Source: Blastomonas natatoria
Lineage (GTDB): Bacteria; Pseudomonadota; Alphaproteobacteria; Sphingomonadales; Sphingomonadaceae
DNA: 64,000 nucleotides
Assembly (NCBI RefSeq): GCF_003201955.1
Contig: NZ_QJJM01000010.1
Location: forward strand, 103,217 to 167,216
Direction of reading: 5' to 3'
The notes under the pieces were generated by a model that saw nothing but the letters and a program-made list of their open reading frames with translations, did no database searches and had not been told where the DNA came from. The position numbers were made by a program, and so were the translations under genes. Shown in pieces: positions 8,910 through 18,060 of this stretch; the first letter of the stretch is position 1; every line of letters starts with the position of its first letter.

Positions 8910-10568
8910 ATGGATGGTTTGGTAATGAAGGCCGGGGGCTGGCTGGGCCTTGCCCTGTTGGCATTGGCAATGGCGGTGATGGCCGTCGACACGCCCTATG
9001 CGGTGCATATGACGATCATGATGATCGCCGCGCTGCTGGCCCTTTGGTTCACCATGAGCCGTGCCGATTATGGCGCGATCGCGCGGGGCATCCTGAGGGC
9101 GCCCGCCCATCAGGGCGAATATGATGACGATCCCATTCGCTGGGGCGTTATCGCCACCCTGTTCTGGGGCACTGCCGGCCTTGCCGCCGGGCTGTTCATC
9201 GCGCTGCAGCTTGCCTATCCCGCGCTCAACTTCAATCTGGAGTTCACGACTTTCGGACGCTTGCGGCCACTGCATACCTCGGCGGTGATCTTCGCGTTCG
9301 GCGGCAATGCGCTGATCGCGACCAGCTTTTACGTCGTGCAGCGCACCTGCCGCGCGCGCCTGGCCTTCCCGTCCATGGCCCGCTTCGTGTTCTGGGGCTA
9401 TCAGCTGTTCATCGTGCTCGCCGCGACGGGCTATCTGATGGGCGTGACCGAGGCGAAGGAATATGCCGAGCCCGAATGGTATGTCGATCTGTGGCTGACC
9501 ATCGTCTGGCTTGCTTATCTGGCGGTGTTCGTCGGCACGATCGTGAAGCGGCGCGAACCGCATATCTATGTCGCCAACTGGTTCTATCTCAGCTTCATCA
9601 TCACCATCGCCATGCTGCACGTGGTGAACAACCTGTCGCTGCCCGCCACCATCTTCGGATCGAAGAGCTATGCGGCGTTCGCAGGCGTGCAGGATGCGCT
9701 GACCCAGTGGTGGTACGGCCATAACGCCGTCGGCTTCTTCCTGACCGCCGGCTTCCTGGCCATGATGTACTATTTCGTGCCCAAGCAGGCCGAGCGCCCG
9801 GTCTACAGCTATCGGCTGTCGATCATCCACTTCTGGTCGCTGATCTTCCTCTATATCTGGGCGGGTCCGCACCATTTGCATTACACCGCGCTGCCCGACT
9901 GGGCGCAGACCCTGGGCATGGTCTTCTCGATCATGCTGTGGATGCCGAGCTGGGGCGGCATGATCAACGGCCTGATGACGCTCAACGGCGCGTGGGACAA
10001 GATCCGCACCGATCCCATTATCCGCATGATGGTCATGGCGCTCGCCTTCTATGGCATGAGCACCTTCGAAGGCCCGATGATGTCGATCAAGTCGGTCAAC
10101 AGCCTGTCGCACTATACCGACTGGACCATCGGCCATGTGCATAGCGGCGCGCTGGGCTGGAACGGCATGATCACCTTTGCCTGCATGTACTATCTGGTCC
10201 CGCGGCTCTGGGGTCGCCAGCGGCTCTATTCGCTGCGGATGGTCAACTGGCACTTCTGGCTCGCGAGTGCAGGCATCGTCTTCTACGCCGCCTCGATGTG
10301 GGTCGCGGGCATCATGCAGGGCCTGATGTGGCGCGAATACGGGGCCGACGGATATCTGGTCTACAGCTTCGTCGAAACCGTCGCCGCGATGCACCCGATG
10401 TACCTGATGCGCGCCTTTGGTGGCCTGCTCTACCTCAGCGGCTTCATCATCATGATCGTCAATGTCTGGGCAACGCTGGCCGGCAAGGTCCGCGACGAGA
10501 AGCCGATGACCGAAACGCCGCACAATGCCGCCGCCGACCGTCCGCTGGTCGCTGTGCCCGCTGAATAA
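8910..10568 (+). CDS. ccoN: cbb3-type cytochrome c oxidase subunit I (CcoN)
   Basis: The catalytic subunit of the high-affinity cbb3 terminal oxidase, which reduces oxygen to water at a heme b3-CuB centre and pumps protons at low oxygen tension. The 552-residue product is almost entirely transmembrane. Diagnostic pieces are [19 protein letters not shown] (low-spin heme His), [34 protein letters not shown] (CuB histidines) and [17 protein letters not shown] (heme-binding His pair). The ATG at 8910 is chosen because it places the first membrane helix correctly; earlier codons run into the FNR box. First gene of ccoNOQPGHIS. Confidence 0.96.
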   Translation: MDGLVMKAGGWLGLALLALAMAVMAVDTPYAVHMTIMMIAALLALWFTMSRADYGAIARGILRAPAHQGEYDDDPIRWGVIATLFWGTAGLAAGLFIALQLAYPALNFNLEFTTFGRLRPLHTSAVIFAFGGNALIATSFYVVQRTCRARLAFPSMARFVFWGYQLFIVLAATGYLMGVTEAKEYAEPEWYVDLWLTIVWLAYLAVFVGTIVKRREPHIYVANWFYLSFIITIAMLHVVNNLSLPATIFGSKSYAAFAGVQDALTQWWYGHNAVGFFLTAGFLAMMYYFVPKQAERPVYSYRLSIIHFWSLIFLYIWAGPHHLHYTALPDWAQTLGMVFSIMLWMPSWGGMINGLMTLNGAWDKIRTDPIIRMMVMALAFYGMSTFEGPMMSIKSVNSLSHYTDWTIGHVHSGALGWNGMITFACMYYLVPRLWGRQRLYSLRMVNWHFWLASAGIVFYAASMWVAGIMQGLMWREYGADGYLVYSFVETVAAMHPMYLMRAFGGLLYLSGFIIMIVNVWATLAGKVRDEKPMTETPHNAAADRPLVAVPAE

Positions 10569-10579
10569 GGAGCCGAGAA

Positions 10580-11383
10580 ATGGCCGAACCAATCGCCGAA
10601 CCGCGCTTCAGCCACAAGAAGCTGGAACGCAACATCACCCTGCTGGGCCTGGGCGCGCTCGCCGCCGTCGTCGTCGGCGGCATCGTGGAAATCGCCCCGC
10701 TCTTCTGGATCGACAACACGATCGAGAAGGTCGAGGGGATGCGCCCCTATACCCCGCTCGAGCTGTCCGGACGCAACATCTACATGCGCGAGGGCTGCTA
10801 TACCTGCCACAGCCAGATGATCCGTCCGTTCCGTGACGAGGTGGAACGCTACGGCCATTACAGCCTCGCGGCCGAAAGCATGTACGATCACCCGTTCCAA
10901 TGGGGATCGAAGCGCACCGGGCCGGACCTGGCCCGCGTCGGCAAGCGCTATTCGGACGAATGGCACCGCGCGCACCTCGCCGATCCGCGCAGCGTGGTGC
11001 CGGAATCGATCATGCCGCCTTATGCGTTTCTCGCCGAGCGTGAACTGGAAGCGGGCGACATGAGCGATGACCTCACGGCTCTCTCACGGGTAGGCGTACC
11101 ATATAGCAAGGCCGCAATCGCCGCCGCCAATGCGGACCTCAAGGCACAGGCCGACCCCAATGCGGATGGGGCCGAAGAACTGCAGGCGCGCTACCCCAAG
11201 GCGCAAGTGCGCGACTTTGACGGCGACCCGTCGCGGATTACCGAGATGGACGCGCTGATCGCGTATCTGCAGATGCTGGGCACTCTGGTCGATGTCGAAA
11301 AGGCTGCGCCGCAGGATCAGGGCGATGCGCCCGTGCCTGCCAAGGTCGCCGCCGCTGCCCCGGCCAAGGGAGGCAATCCATGA
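10580..11383 (+). CDS. ccoO: cbb3 oxidase subunit II, mono-heme cytochrome c (CcoO)
   Basis: CcoO is the membrane-anchored mono-heme c subunit that passes electrons from CcoP to CcoN. The 267-residue protein has one N-terminal membrane helix (about residues 18-40) and one heme-binding motif, C73-Y-T-C76-H77, within [21 protein letters not shown]. The axial Met is probably in SIMPPYAFL. The C-terminal tail beyond about residue 245 is Ala/Pro-rich and probably disordered. The gene lies 11 bases after ccoN with an AAGGAG ribosome-binding site and overlaps ccoQ. Confidence 0.96.
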   Translation: MAEPIAEPRFSHKKLERNITLLGLGALAAVVVGGIVEIAPLFWIDNTIEKVEGMRPYTPLELSGRNIYMREGCYTCHSQMIRPFRDEVERYGHYSLAAESMYDHPFQWGSKRTGPDLARVGKRYSDEWHRAHLADPRSVVPESIMPPYAFLAERELEAGDMSDDLTALSRVGVPYSKAAIAAANADLKAQADPNADGAEELQARYPKAQVRDFDGDPSRITEMDALIAYLQMLGTLVDVEKAAPQDQGDAPVPAKVAAAAPAKGGNP

Positions 11384-11538
11384 CCTATGACGATCTGCGC
11401 CACTTTGCCGACAGCTGGGGCCTGCTCGCCATGACCGTGCTGTTCATCGGCCTGATCGCCTGGCCCTTCCGCAAGGGCGCGCGCCAGCACAACCACGACG
11501 CCGCCAACATGATCTTCAGGGAAGACGACAATGTCTGA
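11380..11538 (+). CDS. ccoQ: cbb3 oxidase assembly/stability subunit CcoQ
   Basis: A short gene of 52 codons that starts inside the ccoO stop (ATGA) and ends eight bases into ccoP. The peptide has a single membrane helix (about residues 13-29, [18 protein letters not shown]) followed by a basic then acidic tail. This is the usual CcoQ (FixQ) arrangement: Trp-Gly before the helix and a WPFRKGA-type cytoplasmic stretch after it. CcoQ stabilises the interaction of CcoP with the CcoNO core. Confidence 0.9.
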   Translation: MTYDDLRHFADSWGLLAMTVLFIGLIAWPFRKGARQHNHDAANMIFREDDNV

Positions 11539-12460
11539 CAAGAGCCGCATCGACGAACCCACCGGCACCGCCACCGTCGGCCATGAATGGGACGGCATCG
11601 AAGAGCTGAACACCCCGCTGCCGCGCTGGTGGCTGTGGACCTTCTACGCGACCATCGCCTGGGCGGCGGTCTATGTCGTGCTGTTCCCGGCCTGGCCGAT
11701 GGTCAACAGCGCCACGCGCGGAATGCTCGAGTGGTCGAGCCGCGGCGATCTCAAGGCCGAGCTCGCCGCGCAGGATGCCAAGCGCGCGCCGATCGCCAAG
11801 GCGATTGCGGCCACGGCGATTACCGATCTTGCCGCCCGGCCCGAGCTGATGGAAGCCGCGATCCAGGGTGGCAGCGCCGCGTTCAAGGTGCATTGCGTGC
11901 AGTGCCATGGCGCGGGCGGGGCTGGCGTGGCCGGAGCCTATCCCAGCCTGACCGATGACGACTGGCTGTGGGGCGGCGACCTCGCTGCGATCGAGACCAC
12001 GCTGACGCATGGCATCCGCAACCCCGACCACACCGAAACGCGCTTCAACGTGATGCCCGCATTCGGCAAGGACGGCATTCTCGACACTGCCGCGATCAAC
12101 GATCTGGTCAGCCATGTCCGCGTCATCAGCCGCCAGGAAAAGCCGAGCGCTTCTTCGGCACGCGGCGCGGTGCTGTTCGAGGCCAATTGCGTCGCCTGTC
12201 ATGGCACGAACGGCGAGGGCATCCGTGAGCTGGGCGGCCCGAAGCTGACCGACGCCGTATGGCTCTATGGCGGCAGCCGCGAGGCGATCGCGAAGACGAT
12301 CTACGCCCCGCGCAACGGCGTGATGCCGCGCTGGAACGACAAGCTCGACGCGGTGACCATCAAGATGCTCAGCGCCTATGTCCATTCTTTGGGCGGCGGA
12401 GAGGACGCTCCCGCTCCTGTCCTCACCGCTCAGCCCAAGGGGGAGGCCGACAATGGCTAA
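11531..12460 (+). CDS. ccoP: cbb3 oxidase subunit III, di-heme cytochrome c (CcoP)
   Basis: CcoP receives electrons from soluble cytochrome c. The 309-residue protein starts with the conserved HEWDGIEELNTPLPRWWLWTFY segment leading into its membrane helix, followed by two periplasmic cytochrome c domains. Heme sites are C122-VQ-C125-H126 and C220-VA-C223-H224; candidate Met ligands are in NVMPAFG and GVMPRW. The ATG overlaps ccoQ and the 3' end overlaps ccoG by eight bases. Confidence 0.96.
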   Translation: MSDKSRIDEPTGTATVGHEWDGIEELNTPLPRWWLWTFYATIAWAAVYVVLFPAWPMVNSATRGMLEWSSRGDLKAELAAQDAKRAPIAKAIAATAITDLAARPELMEAAIQGGSAAFKVHCVQCHGAGGAGVAGAYPSLTDDDWLWGGDLAAIETTLTHGIRNPDHTETRFNVMPAFGKDGILDTAAINDLVSHVRVISRQEKPSASSARGAVLFEANCVACHGTNGEGIRELGGPKLTDAVWLYGGSREAIAKTIYAPRNGVMPRWNDKLDAVTIKMLSAYVHSLGGGEDAPAPVLTAQPKGEADNG

Positions 12461-13907
12461 CCCTGACGCCCTTGCGGGTGCCGAAGGCCCGCTCTACGTC
12501 GCACGCAAGGGCGTCTATCCCAAAAAGGTGGACGGTCCGTTCCGCCGCCTGAAATGGCTGATCATGGCCGTCACCCTGGCCATCTATTACGGAACGCCGT
12601 GGATCCGCTGGGATCGCGGCCCCTATGCGCCCGACCAGGCGGTACTGGTCGATCTCGCGAACCGGCGCTTCTACATGTTCCAGATCGAGATCTGGCCGCA
12701 CGAATTCTATTATGTCGCGGGGCTGCTGATCATGGCGGGCATCGGCCTGTTCCTGGTCACCAGCGCGGTCGGCCGGGCCTGGTGCGGCTATGCTTGCCCG
12801 CAGACCGTCTGGACCGACCTGTTCCAGCATGTCGACCGGCTGATCGACGGCGACCGCAACGCGCAGATCCGGCTCGCCAACGGCCCCTGGACGCTGGAGA
12901 AGATCGGAAAGCGCACGCTCAAATACGGGCTCTATCTCGCCATCGCCTTCTGGACCGGCGGCGCGTGGATCATGTATTTTGCCGATGCGCCGACCCTGAC
13001 ACGCGAATTCTGGACCGGCGAGGCTGCCTCTGTCGCCTATGCGACGGTCGGCGTGCTCACCGCGACGACCTTCGTGCTCGGTGGTTTCATGCGCGAACAG
13101 GTGTGCATCTACATGTGCCCCTGGCCGCGCATCCAGACCGCAATGATGGACGAAAAGTCGCTGCTGGTGACCTACAAGGACTGGCGCGGCGAGCCGCGCG
13201 GCAGCCTCAAGACCGCGCTCGCGCATCCGGGCAGCGTCGGCGATTGCGTCGACTGCAACCAGTGCGTCGCGGTCTGCCCCACCGGCATCGACATCCGCAC
13301 CGGGCCGCAGATCGGCTGCATAACCTGCGCCTTGTGCATCGATGCCTGCGATCATGTGATGGCGCAGGTCGGTCGTCCCCGCGGGCTGATCGACTATTGC
13401 GCGCTCGACGATGTCGCGGTCGAGCGCGCGGGCGGCACCGCGCAGCCGGTGCTCAAGACGCTGCTGCGCCCCCGTCTGATGGTCTATCTGGCCATCTGGT
13501 GCGCGATCGGCCTGGCGATGCTTTTCACGCTCGGCCAGCGCACCCGGCTCGATCTCGCCGTGCAGCACGAGCGCAGCCCGCTCCATGTCCAGCTGTCCGA
13601 CGGGATGATCCGCAACAACTACACGCTCAAGCTGCGCAACATGGAAGCGCGCCCGCGCAAGGTGGCGATCAGCGTCAGCGGCCTGCCCGGTGCGCAGCTC
13701 TGGACCGAGACCGGATCGCGCGAAAAGGCAAGCCAGCGGGTCGAGATGACCATCTCGCCCGACAGCGTCACCCGCGTCCGCCTGTTCATAGCCGCGCCTG
13801 CTGATGGCCCGGCGCGGCAGGACTTCACCATCGCCACACAAGGCCGCGACGGCGATGCGCGAGGCGATGCAGACACCATCCAGTTCGACCGTCCGGAGGC
13901 ACGATAA
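12453..13907 (+). CDS. ccoG: cbb3 oxidase accessory iron-sulfur protein CcoG
   Basis: CcoG (FixG, RdxA) is a membrane protein with two ferredoxin-type clusters needed for maturation of the cbb3 oxidase, probably as a cupric reductase supplying Cu(I). The 484-residue protein shows several membrane helices (GLLIMAGIGLFLVTSAVGRAWCGYACPQ region), a conserved CGYACPQTVWTDLF, and the double cluster motif CVDCNQCVAVCPTGIDI followed by IGCITCALCIDACDHVM. A C-terminal periplasmic Ig-like region is present. The ATG at 12453 overlaps ccoP; more upstream starts lie deep inside ccoP. Confidence 0.95.
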   Translation: MANPDALAGAEGPLYVARKGVYPKKVDGPFRRLKWLIMAVTLAIYYGTPWIRWDRGPYAPDQAVLVDLANRRFYMFQIEIWPHEFYYVAGLLIMAGIGLFLVTSAVGRAWCGYACPQTVWTDLFQHVDRLIDGDRNAQIRLANGPWTLEKIGKRTLKYGLYLAIAFWTGGAWIMYFADAPTLTREFWTGEAASVAYATVGVLTATTFVLGGFMREQVCIYMCPWPRIQTAMMDEKSLLVTYKDWRGEPRGSLKTALAHPGSVGDCVDCNQCVAVCPTGIDIRTGPQIGCITCALCIDACDHVMAQVGRPRGLIDYCALDDVAVERAGGTAQPVLKTLLRPRLMVYLAIWCAIGLAMLFTLGQRTRLDLAVQHERSPLHVQLSDGMIRNNYTLKLRNMEARPRKVAISVSGLPGAQLWTETGSREKASQRVEMTISPDSVTRVRLFIAAPADGPARQDFTIATQGRDGDARGDADTIQFDRPEAR

Positions 13908-14377
13908 TGGCTACCCGCACCGCCCCTCGCCCTTTTACCGGCTGGCACATCACTGCGATCCTTGTCGGGTTTTTCGTCATCGTCATGGCGGTCAACTTCA
14001 CCATGGCGCGACTGGCGCTGTCGAGCTTCGGCGGCAAGGTGGTCGAAAACAGCTATGTCGCCAGCCAGCATTATAATGAGCTGCTCGAGAAGGCCGAGGC
14101 GCAGGACCGGCTCGGTTGGCAGCCCTCGGTCTGGCTCGACCGCACCCGCCATGTCCGCGTGACGCTGGCGCATGACGGCGAGCGCCTACCGATCGAAAGC
14201 GCCACCGCGATGATCCACCACCCGCTGGGCCGCCTGCCCTCGCAGGCGCTGGTGATGGTCGGCGACGGCCAGGGCGGAATTGTATCGACCAAGGCGATTC
14301 CGCAGGGCCGCTGGCGGATCGAGCTCGCCGTGACCCATGGCGACGACGAGGCACGGTATCGGAGGGACCTGAAATGA
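13907..14377 (+). CDS. ccoH: cbb3 oxidase assembly protein CcoH (FixH)
   Basis: A 156-residue FixH-family protein with an N-terminal membrane helix (GWHITAILVGFFVIVMAVNFTMA) and a periplasmic domain. In well-studied systems CcoH binds the assembling oxidase and is required for its stability. The ATG overlaps the last base of ccoG and the 3' end overlaps ccoI by four bases, so it is part of a tightly coupled operon. The conserved phrase FGGKVVENSYVASQHYNELL follows the helix. Confidence 0.9.
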   Translation: MATRTAPRPFTGWHITAILVGFFVIVMAVNFTMARLALSSFGGKVVENSYVASQHYNELLEKAEAQDRLGWQPSVWLDRTRHVRVTLAHDGERLPIESATAMIHHPLGRLPSQALVMVGDGQGGIVSTKAIPQGRWRIELAVTHGDDEARYRRDLK

Positions 14378-16509
14378 ACGTGATGACCCGTCTCGCGCCC
14401 GAACCGGCGCTGATCGAACGCGACTTTGCCGTGCCTGACATTCGCTGCGCCGGGTGCATTTCCAAGCTCGAACAGGGCCTGGTGCGCGATGCCCGGATCA
14501 GGAGCGCGCGCGTCAACTTCACCGAAAAGCGCGTGCATGTGGCGCATACCGCCGATGCGGATATGCCCGCCCTGCTCGGCGCGTTCACCTCGCTGGGTTT
14601 CGAGGCGCATCCGATCGGCGAGGGCCCGAAGGACGTCGACGGCGAGGCGGCGAGCAGCCAGGAACTGGTCCGCGCGGTCGCGGTCTCCGGCTTTGCGATG
14701 ATGAACATCATGCTGCTCTCGGTCTCGGTCTGGTCGGGCGCGACCGGGGTGACACGCGACCTGTTCCACTGGCTCTCCGCGCTCATCGCGCTGCCGACCA
14801 TTGCCTATGCTGGGCGGCCGTTCTTCCGCTCGGCCTGGCGCGCACTGCGCCACGGGCACACCAATATGGACGTGCCGATCAGCATCGGCGTCACGCTCGC
14901 CACGGCGCTCAGCATCTACGAGACCGCGACGCATGGCGCGCATGCCTATTTCGACAGTGCCGTCATGCTGCTGTTCTTCCTGCTCTGTGGCCGCTGGCTT
15001 GACAGCGTGATGCGCGACCGCGCGCGCGGCGGCGTCACCGCGCTGCTGCGCAACATGGGCACCGGCGCGATGGTGGTCGGTGCGGATGGCAGCACCCACT
15101 GGACCGATGCGACCCAGCTGCAGCCCGGTATGGTGATGCTGGTGGCGGCGGGCGAGCGCCTCGCCGCTGACGGCGTGATCGTGCAGGGCCGTACCCGGAT
15201 CGACCTGTCCCTGCTGACTGGTGAGAGCGCGCCGCAGGATGCCGATATCGACGATCCGGTGCATGCCGGAACGCTCAACATCGATGCCCCGGTGCGCGTG
15301 CGCGTGACCGCTGCAGGCACCGATACCGCAATTGCCGATATCGCACGGCTGATGGGCGAGGCCTCACAGGGCAAGTCGCGCTATGTCCGCATCGCCGACC
15401 GCGCCGCGCGGCTCTATGCCCCCGCAGTGCATGGCCTGGCTATCACTGCCTTTGCCGGATGGATGGTCGCAGGCGCTGGCTGGCACGAGGCATTGCTGAT
15501 CGCGGTGGCAGTGCTGATCATCACCTGCCCCTGCGCGCTGGGCCTCGCAGTCCCCGCCGCGCAGATCGTCGCGGCAGGCGCATTGATGAAGCGCGGGGTG
15601 CTGATCAAGGACGGCTCCGCGCTCGAGCGCATGGCCGAGATCGACCGCGCGCTGATCGACAAGACCGGCACGCTGACGCTCGGCCGCCCGGTCGCGAGCA
15701 ATCTGGCCGAGATCGCGCGCGAACATTACCCGCTGCTGCTGGCGCTGGCACAGATGAGCCGTCACCCCTTGAGCGCAGCGCTCACCCGCGACCTCACCGC
15801 GCAGGGCGTGCACGCCGCGCAGATCGACGAGGTCCAGGAAACGCCGGGCTTCGGCGTTGCCGCCCTATGGAACCATCGTCCGGTCACGCTCGGCAGGCCG
15901 CAAGGGCACGAGGCGGGAAGCGAACTGGCAAGCGAACTCAGCATCGACGGCCAGCCTGTCGCGCTGGTGCGCTTTGCCGATGCGCTGCGCCCCGATGCGG
16001 TGCAGGCGATTGGCGCGCTCAGGGCGGAAGGCGTCGATGCCATGATCCTGTCAGGCGACCGCATCGAAGCCGTCGCGCCGGTCGCGCGCGCACTGGGCCT
16101 CACCGCGATGACCGGGCTCAGCCCACAGGACAAGCTCGCCGCCATCGGACGTACCAGCGGCGCAGGTCACAAGGTGCTGATGATCGGCGATGGCCTGAAC
16201 GACGGCCCCGCTCTCGCTGCCGGCCACGCCTCGATGGCGCCCGGCAGCGCCAGCGATGTCGGCAAGAACGCGTCGGACTGCATCTTCATGGGTGACCGAC
16301 TGATGCCTGTGGTCGACACCATCCGCATGGCCAAGCGCACCCAGGCAATTGTCCGCCAGAACTTCGCACTGGCGATCGGCTACAATGTCGTCGCGGTGCC
16401 GCTTGCCTTTGCCGGACTGGTCACGCCGCTGGTCGCCGCGATCGCCATGTCGGGCTCGTCGCTGATCGTCGTGGGCAATGCGCTGCGCCTCAAGGGAGCG
16501 TTGAAATGA
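14374..16509 (+). CDS. ccoI: Copper-translocating P1B-type ATPase CcoI (FixI)
   Basis: CcoI is the CopA2-like copper exporter that delivers copper for CuB insertion into CcoN. In 711 residues the expected modules appear in order: an N-terminal heavy-metal domain with C25-AG-C28, membrane helices, the actuator LLTGESAPQ, the metal-permeation motif C385-P-C387, the phosphorylation site D429-KTGTLT, and the hinge GDGLNDGPAL. The C-terminal helices carry the usual N/Y and MxxSS pattern (ALAIGYNVVAVPLAFAG, AIAMSGSSL). Its position between ccoH and ccoS supports this assignment over general copper detoxification. Confidence 0.94.
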   Translation: MNVMTRLAPEPALIERDFAVPDIRCAGCISKLEQGLVRDARIRSARVNFTEKRVHVAHTADADMPALLGAFTSLGFEAHPIGEGPKDVDGEAASSQELVRAVAVSGFAMMNIMLLSVSVWSGATGVTRDLFHWLSALIALPTIAYAGRPFFRSAWRALRHGHTNMDVPISIGVTLATALSIYETATHGAHAYFDSAVMLLFFLLCGRWLDSVMRDRARGGVTALLRNMGTGAMVVGADGSTHWTDATQLQPGMVMLVAAGERLAADGVIVQGRTRIDLSLLTGESAPQDADIDDPVHAGTLNIDAPVRVRVTAAGTDTAIADIARLMGEASQGKSRYVRIADRAARLYAPAVHGLAITAFAGWMVAGAGWHEALLIAVAVLIITCPCALGLAVPAAQIVAAGALMKRGVLIKDGSALERMAEIDRALIDKTGTLTLGRPVASNLAEIAREHYPLLLALAQMSRHPLSAALTRDLTAQGVHAAQIDEVQETPGFGVAALWNHRPVTLGRPQGHEAGSELASELSIDGQPVALVRFADALRPDAVQAIGALRAEGVDAMILSGDRIEAVAPVARALGLTAMTGLSPQDKLAAIGRTSGAGHKVLMIGDGLNDGPALAAGHASMAPGSASDVGKNASDCIFMGDRLMPVVDTIRMAKRTQAIVRQNFALAIGYNVVAVPLAFAGLVTPLVAAIAMSGSSLIVVGNALRLKGALK

Positions 16510-16670
16510 ACGGTCTGCTGCTGCTTATCCCTATCGCCCTGTCGCTCGGCCTGTTGGGGCTGGGCGCCTTCTTCTGGTCGGTCCAGGGCGGTCAGTATGA
16601 CGATATGGATGGCGCCGCCTTGCGCATTCTGGTCGACGACGATGCCGGTGCCGACGGGGCCCTGCCATGA
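16506..16670 (+). CDS. ccoS: cbb3 oxidase maturation protein CcoS
   Basis: A 54-codon gene overlapping the end of ccoI by four bases. The peptide is one membrane helix (LLLLIPIALSLGLLGLGAFFW) followed by VQGGQYDDMDGAALRIL. The W-x-V-x-x-GQYDD pattern is characteristic of CcoS, which is needed for cofactor insertion into the cbb3 oxidase. It shares an ATGA overlap with the following small exported-protein gene. Confidence 0.9.
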   Translation: MNGLLLLIPIALSLGLLGLGAFFWSVQGGQYDDMDGAALRILVDDDAGADGALP

Positions 16671-16927
16671 ACGCGCTGCGCCGTCCCGGCGGTCTTCCCG
16701 CCCTATGCGCGCTGGTCATCGCCATCGCGATGGTCAACGCCCCGCTGGCGCGCGCGCAAGGCCGGGTTTTGGTGATGGAAAACTGCAATGGCGGCACGAC
16801 CACGATCCTGATTCCCGAGAAGGACGATGGCCTGCCCAGGAAGCAAAGCGATTGCGCCAAGGCCTGTCATGCCATGACCGACCGGCGCGGCAAGAGTACC
16901 GGCAAGAAGGCCGGCCCGCATTGCTGA
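16667..16927 (+). CDS. Small exported Cys-containing protein of unknown function, coupled to ccoS
   Basis: An 86-residue protein with a clear signal peptide (VIAIAMVNAPLARAQ, cleavage near residue 31). The mature part is about 55 residues, basic, with four cysteines: Cys40, the Cys63-x3-Cys67-His68 pair, and Cys86 as the last residue. The C-x3-C-H arrangement is not the heme CxxCH motif but could bind metal or form disulfides in the periplasm. ATGA overlap with ccoS places it at the end of the cbb3 operon, suggesting a role in oxidase biogenesis, possibly copper handling. I do not recognise a named family. Its stop codon lies in a 13-base tandem duplication. Confidence 0.7.
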   Translation: MNALRRPGGLPALCALVIAIAMVNAPLARAQGRVLVMENCNGGTTTILIPEKDDGLPRKQSDCAKACHAMTDRRGKSTGKKAGPHC

Positions 16928-16948
16928 CTAGTTGGGCTGACTAGTTGG
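16923..16948. repeat. 13-bp perfect tandem duplication across two convergent stop codons
   Basis: GCTGACTAGTTGG occurs twice in direct succession. The first copy contains the TGA of the small exported-protein gene; the second contains the TAG of the convergent DUF421 gene. It looks like a replication-slippage event. Confidence 0.9.
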
Positions 16949-17443
16949 CAGACGGCAGAGCGTCGCGATTTCCAGCCTGGCTCCGCAGAATCACGCTGAA
17001 GCTGCCATCGGTCTCCAGAACCACTGCGGCAATAGCGCAAAGATCACCATAACCCGCGCTGCGCACGGCCGAGAGTACCTCCGCGCGCGTAACCCGTTCG
17101 TGCTTCATGGCCTCTTCCTGGAGCTTCCCGTCTATCAGCAGACAGCAAGCATCCGCCTTCGCGACAGCCTCGACGGCGCGGAACCGTACGGACAAGGCAG
17201 CGATGAGATATTGCGCCAGTCCAAGCACGAGAAAGGCCGCTACACCCTGAGCCAGCGCAGTGTCCTTGCTCAGAATGATGGTCGCAAGCGATGAACCCAG
17301 CGCGACCGTCACCACAAGGTCGAATGCATTCTTTTCGCCAGCGTCCGCTTGCCGCTGAGCCGCAGCAGCAGAACCAGCGAAACATAGGCACCGACGCCCA
17401 GCACCAGCACACGCAGCACCGAATTCCAGTCGTCAAAGAACAT
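16941..17443 (-). pseudogene. DUF421 (YetF-like) membrane protein gene with a one-base frameshift
   Basis: Two reading frames together encode one DUF421 protein of about 168 residues. The first runs from ATG at 17443 (MFFDDWNSVLRVLVLGVGAY, then LRLSGKRTLAK) and after the break reads out of frame to a TGA shortly downstream. The second resumes at about 17333 with KNAFDLVVTVALGSSLATI and reads to 16941. The family sequence GKRTLAK-NAFDLVVTVALGS is continuous across the junction if one A is added to a four-A run (TTTT on the plus strand, 17332-17335). This is either a true mutation, a slippage switch or a sequencing error in the homopolymer. Confidence 0.75.
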
Positions 17444-17485
17444 GTCCGCTCCCGGGCTCTCGCCGCAAGCTTTGCGAAACATCTG

Positions 17486-17519
17486 AACGGGGCCGACAGC
17501 CGATGCGGCCGACCCCGTT
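17486..17519 (-). terminator. Hairpin after stress-protein gene
   Basis: AACGGGG pairs with CCCCGTT around an interior GGCC-rich loop, 11 bases past the stress-protein stop on the minus strand. No T-run follows, so it may be an attenuator or RNA-stabilising stem between this gene and DUF421 rather than a terminator. Confidence 0.35.
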
Positions 17520-17529
17520 TCAGGCCGGA

Positions 17530-18060
17530 TCAGGCGAGCGTGCCGGTGCGCGCGTTCAATGAATTGTAGCCGCCTGCCCCGAACAGGATGTCACGCACAT
17601 GCATGGGCGAGACACCGGCAGCATCGGCATCGACCGATACGAAAATTCCGCCCTGCGTCATGCGCTCTTCATAGAAACGGGCCTCGTCCTCGTCGACGCC
17701 GTGGCTGGTAAGGACACCGAGCAGGCCGCCTGCCGCGGCTCCGACCACGGTTCCGGTAATCGCCGCGCCGCCAACCGCCGCCTCGGCAATGGCGCCTGCG
17801 GCTATGAAAGGCCCGACGCCAGGAATGGCGAGCGCGGCGATGCCGAACAGCGCACCCAGGCCTGCGCCGGCGGCCGCCGTGCCGACCACGTCACGCGTCG
17901 TTTCTTCGCCTGCACCATCGGTGGCAGTCGCCTTCCCGTCTTCCGAGCGCGCGATGATGGAAATCGCGCTGTCGGGCACACCGGCCGAACGGAGCTGTTC
18001 GACTGCCTGTCCGGCCTGTCGTTGATTGTCGAAGATCGCGGATACGAAACTGTTATGCAT
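17530..18060 (-). CDS. General-stress-type protein with Gly/Ala-rich amphipathic core
   Basis: A 176-residue protein whose N-terminus (MHNSFVSAIFDNQRQAGQAVEQLRSAGVPDSAISII) resembles the general-stress-protein-17M/YflT-like alpha-beta domain. A Gly/Ala-rich, glycine-zipper-like hydrophobic stretch follows (about residues 60-125, AAAGAGLGALFGIAALAIPGVGPF), then a second small domain ending VDADAAGVSPMHVRDIL. No enzyme function is evident; membrane association is plausible. The ATG follows a strong AGAGGAG site, and an EcfG-type promoter lies about 38 bases upstream, so induction in the general stress response is likely. Confidence 0.75.
   Translation of the reverse strand: MHNSFVSAIFDNQRQAGQAVEQLRSAGVPDSAISIIARSEDGKATATDGAGEETTRDVVGTAAAGAGLGALFGIAALAIPGVGPFIAAGAIAEAAVGGAAITGTVVGAAAGGLLGVLTSHGVDEDEARFYEERMTQGGIFVSVDADAAGVSPMHVRDILFGAGGYNSLNARTGTLA

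Noticed and set aside
8823..10592. 589-codon minus-strand reading frame
   Set aside because: It mirrors ccoN; the translation is His/Asp/Arg-rich and low complexity, typical of antisense in GC-rich DNA.
16667..16927. Cytochrome c-like heme protein
   Set aside because: The motif is C-x3-C-H, not the C-x2-C-H needed for heme c attachment in this setting.
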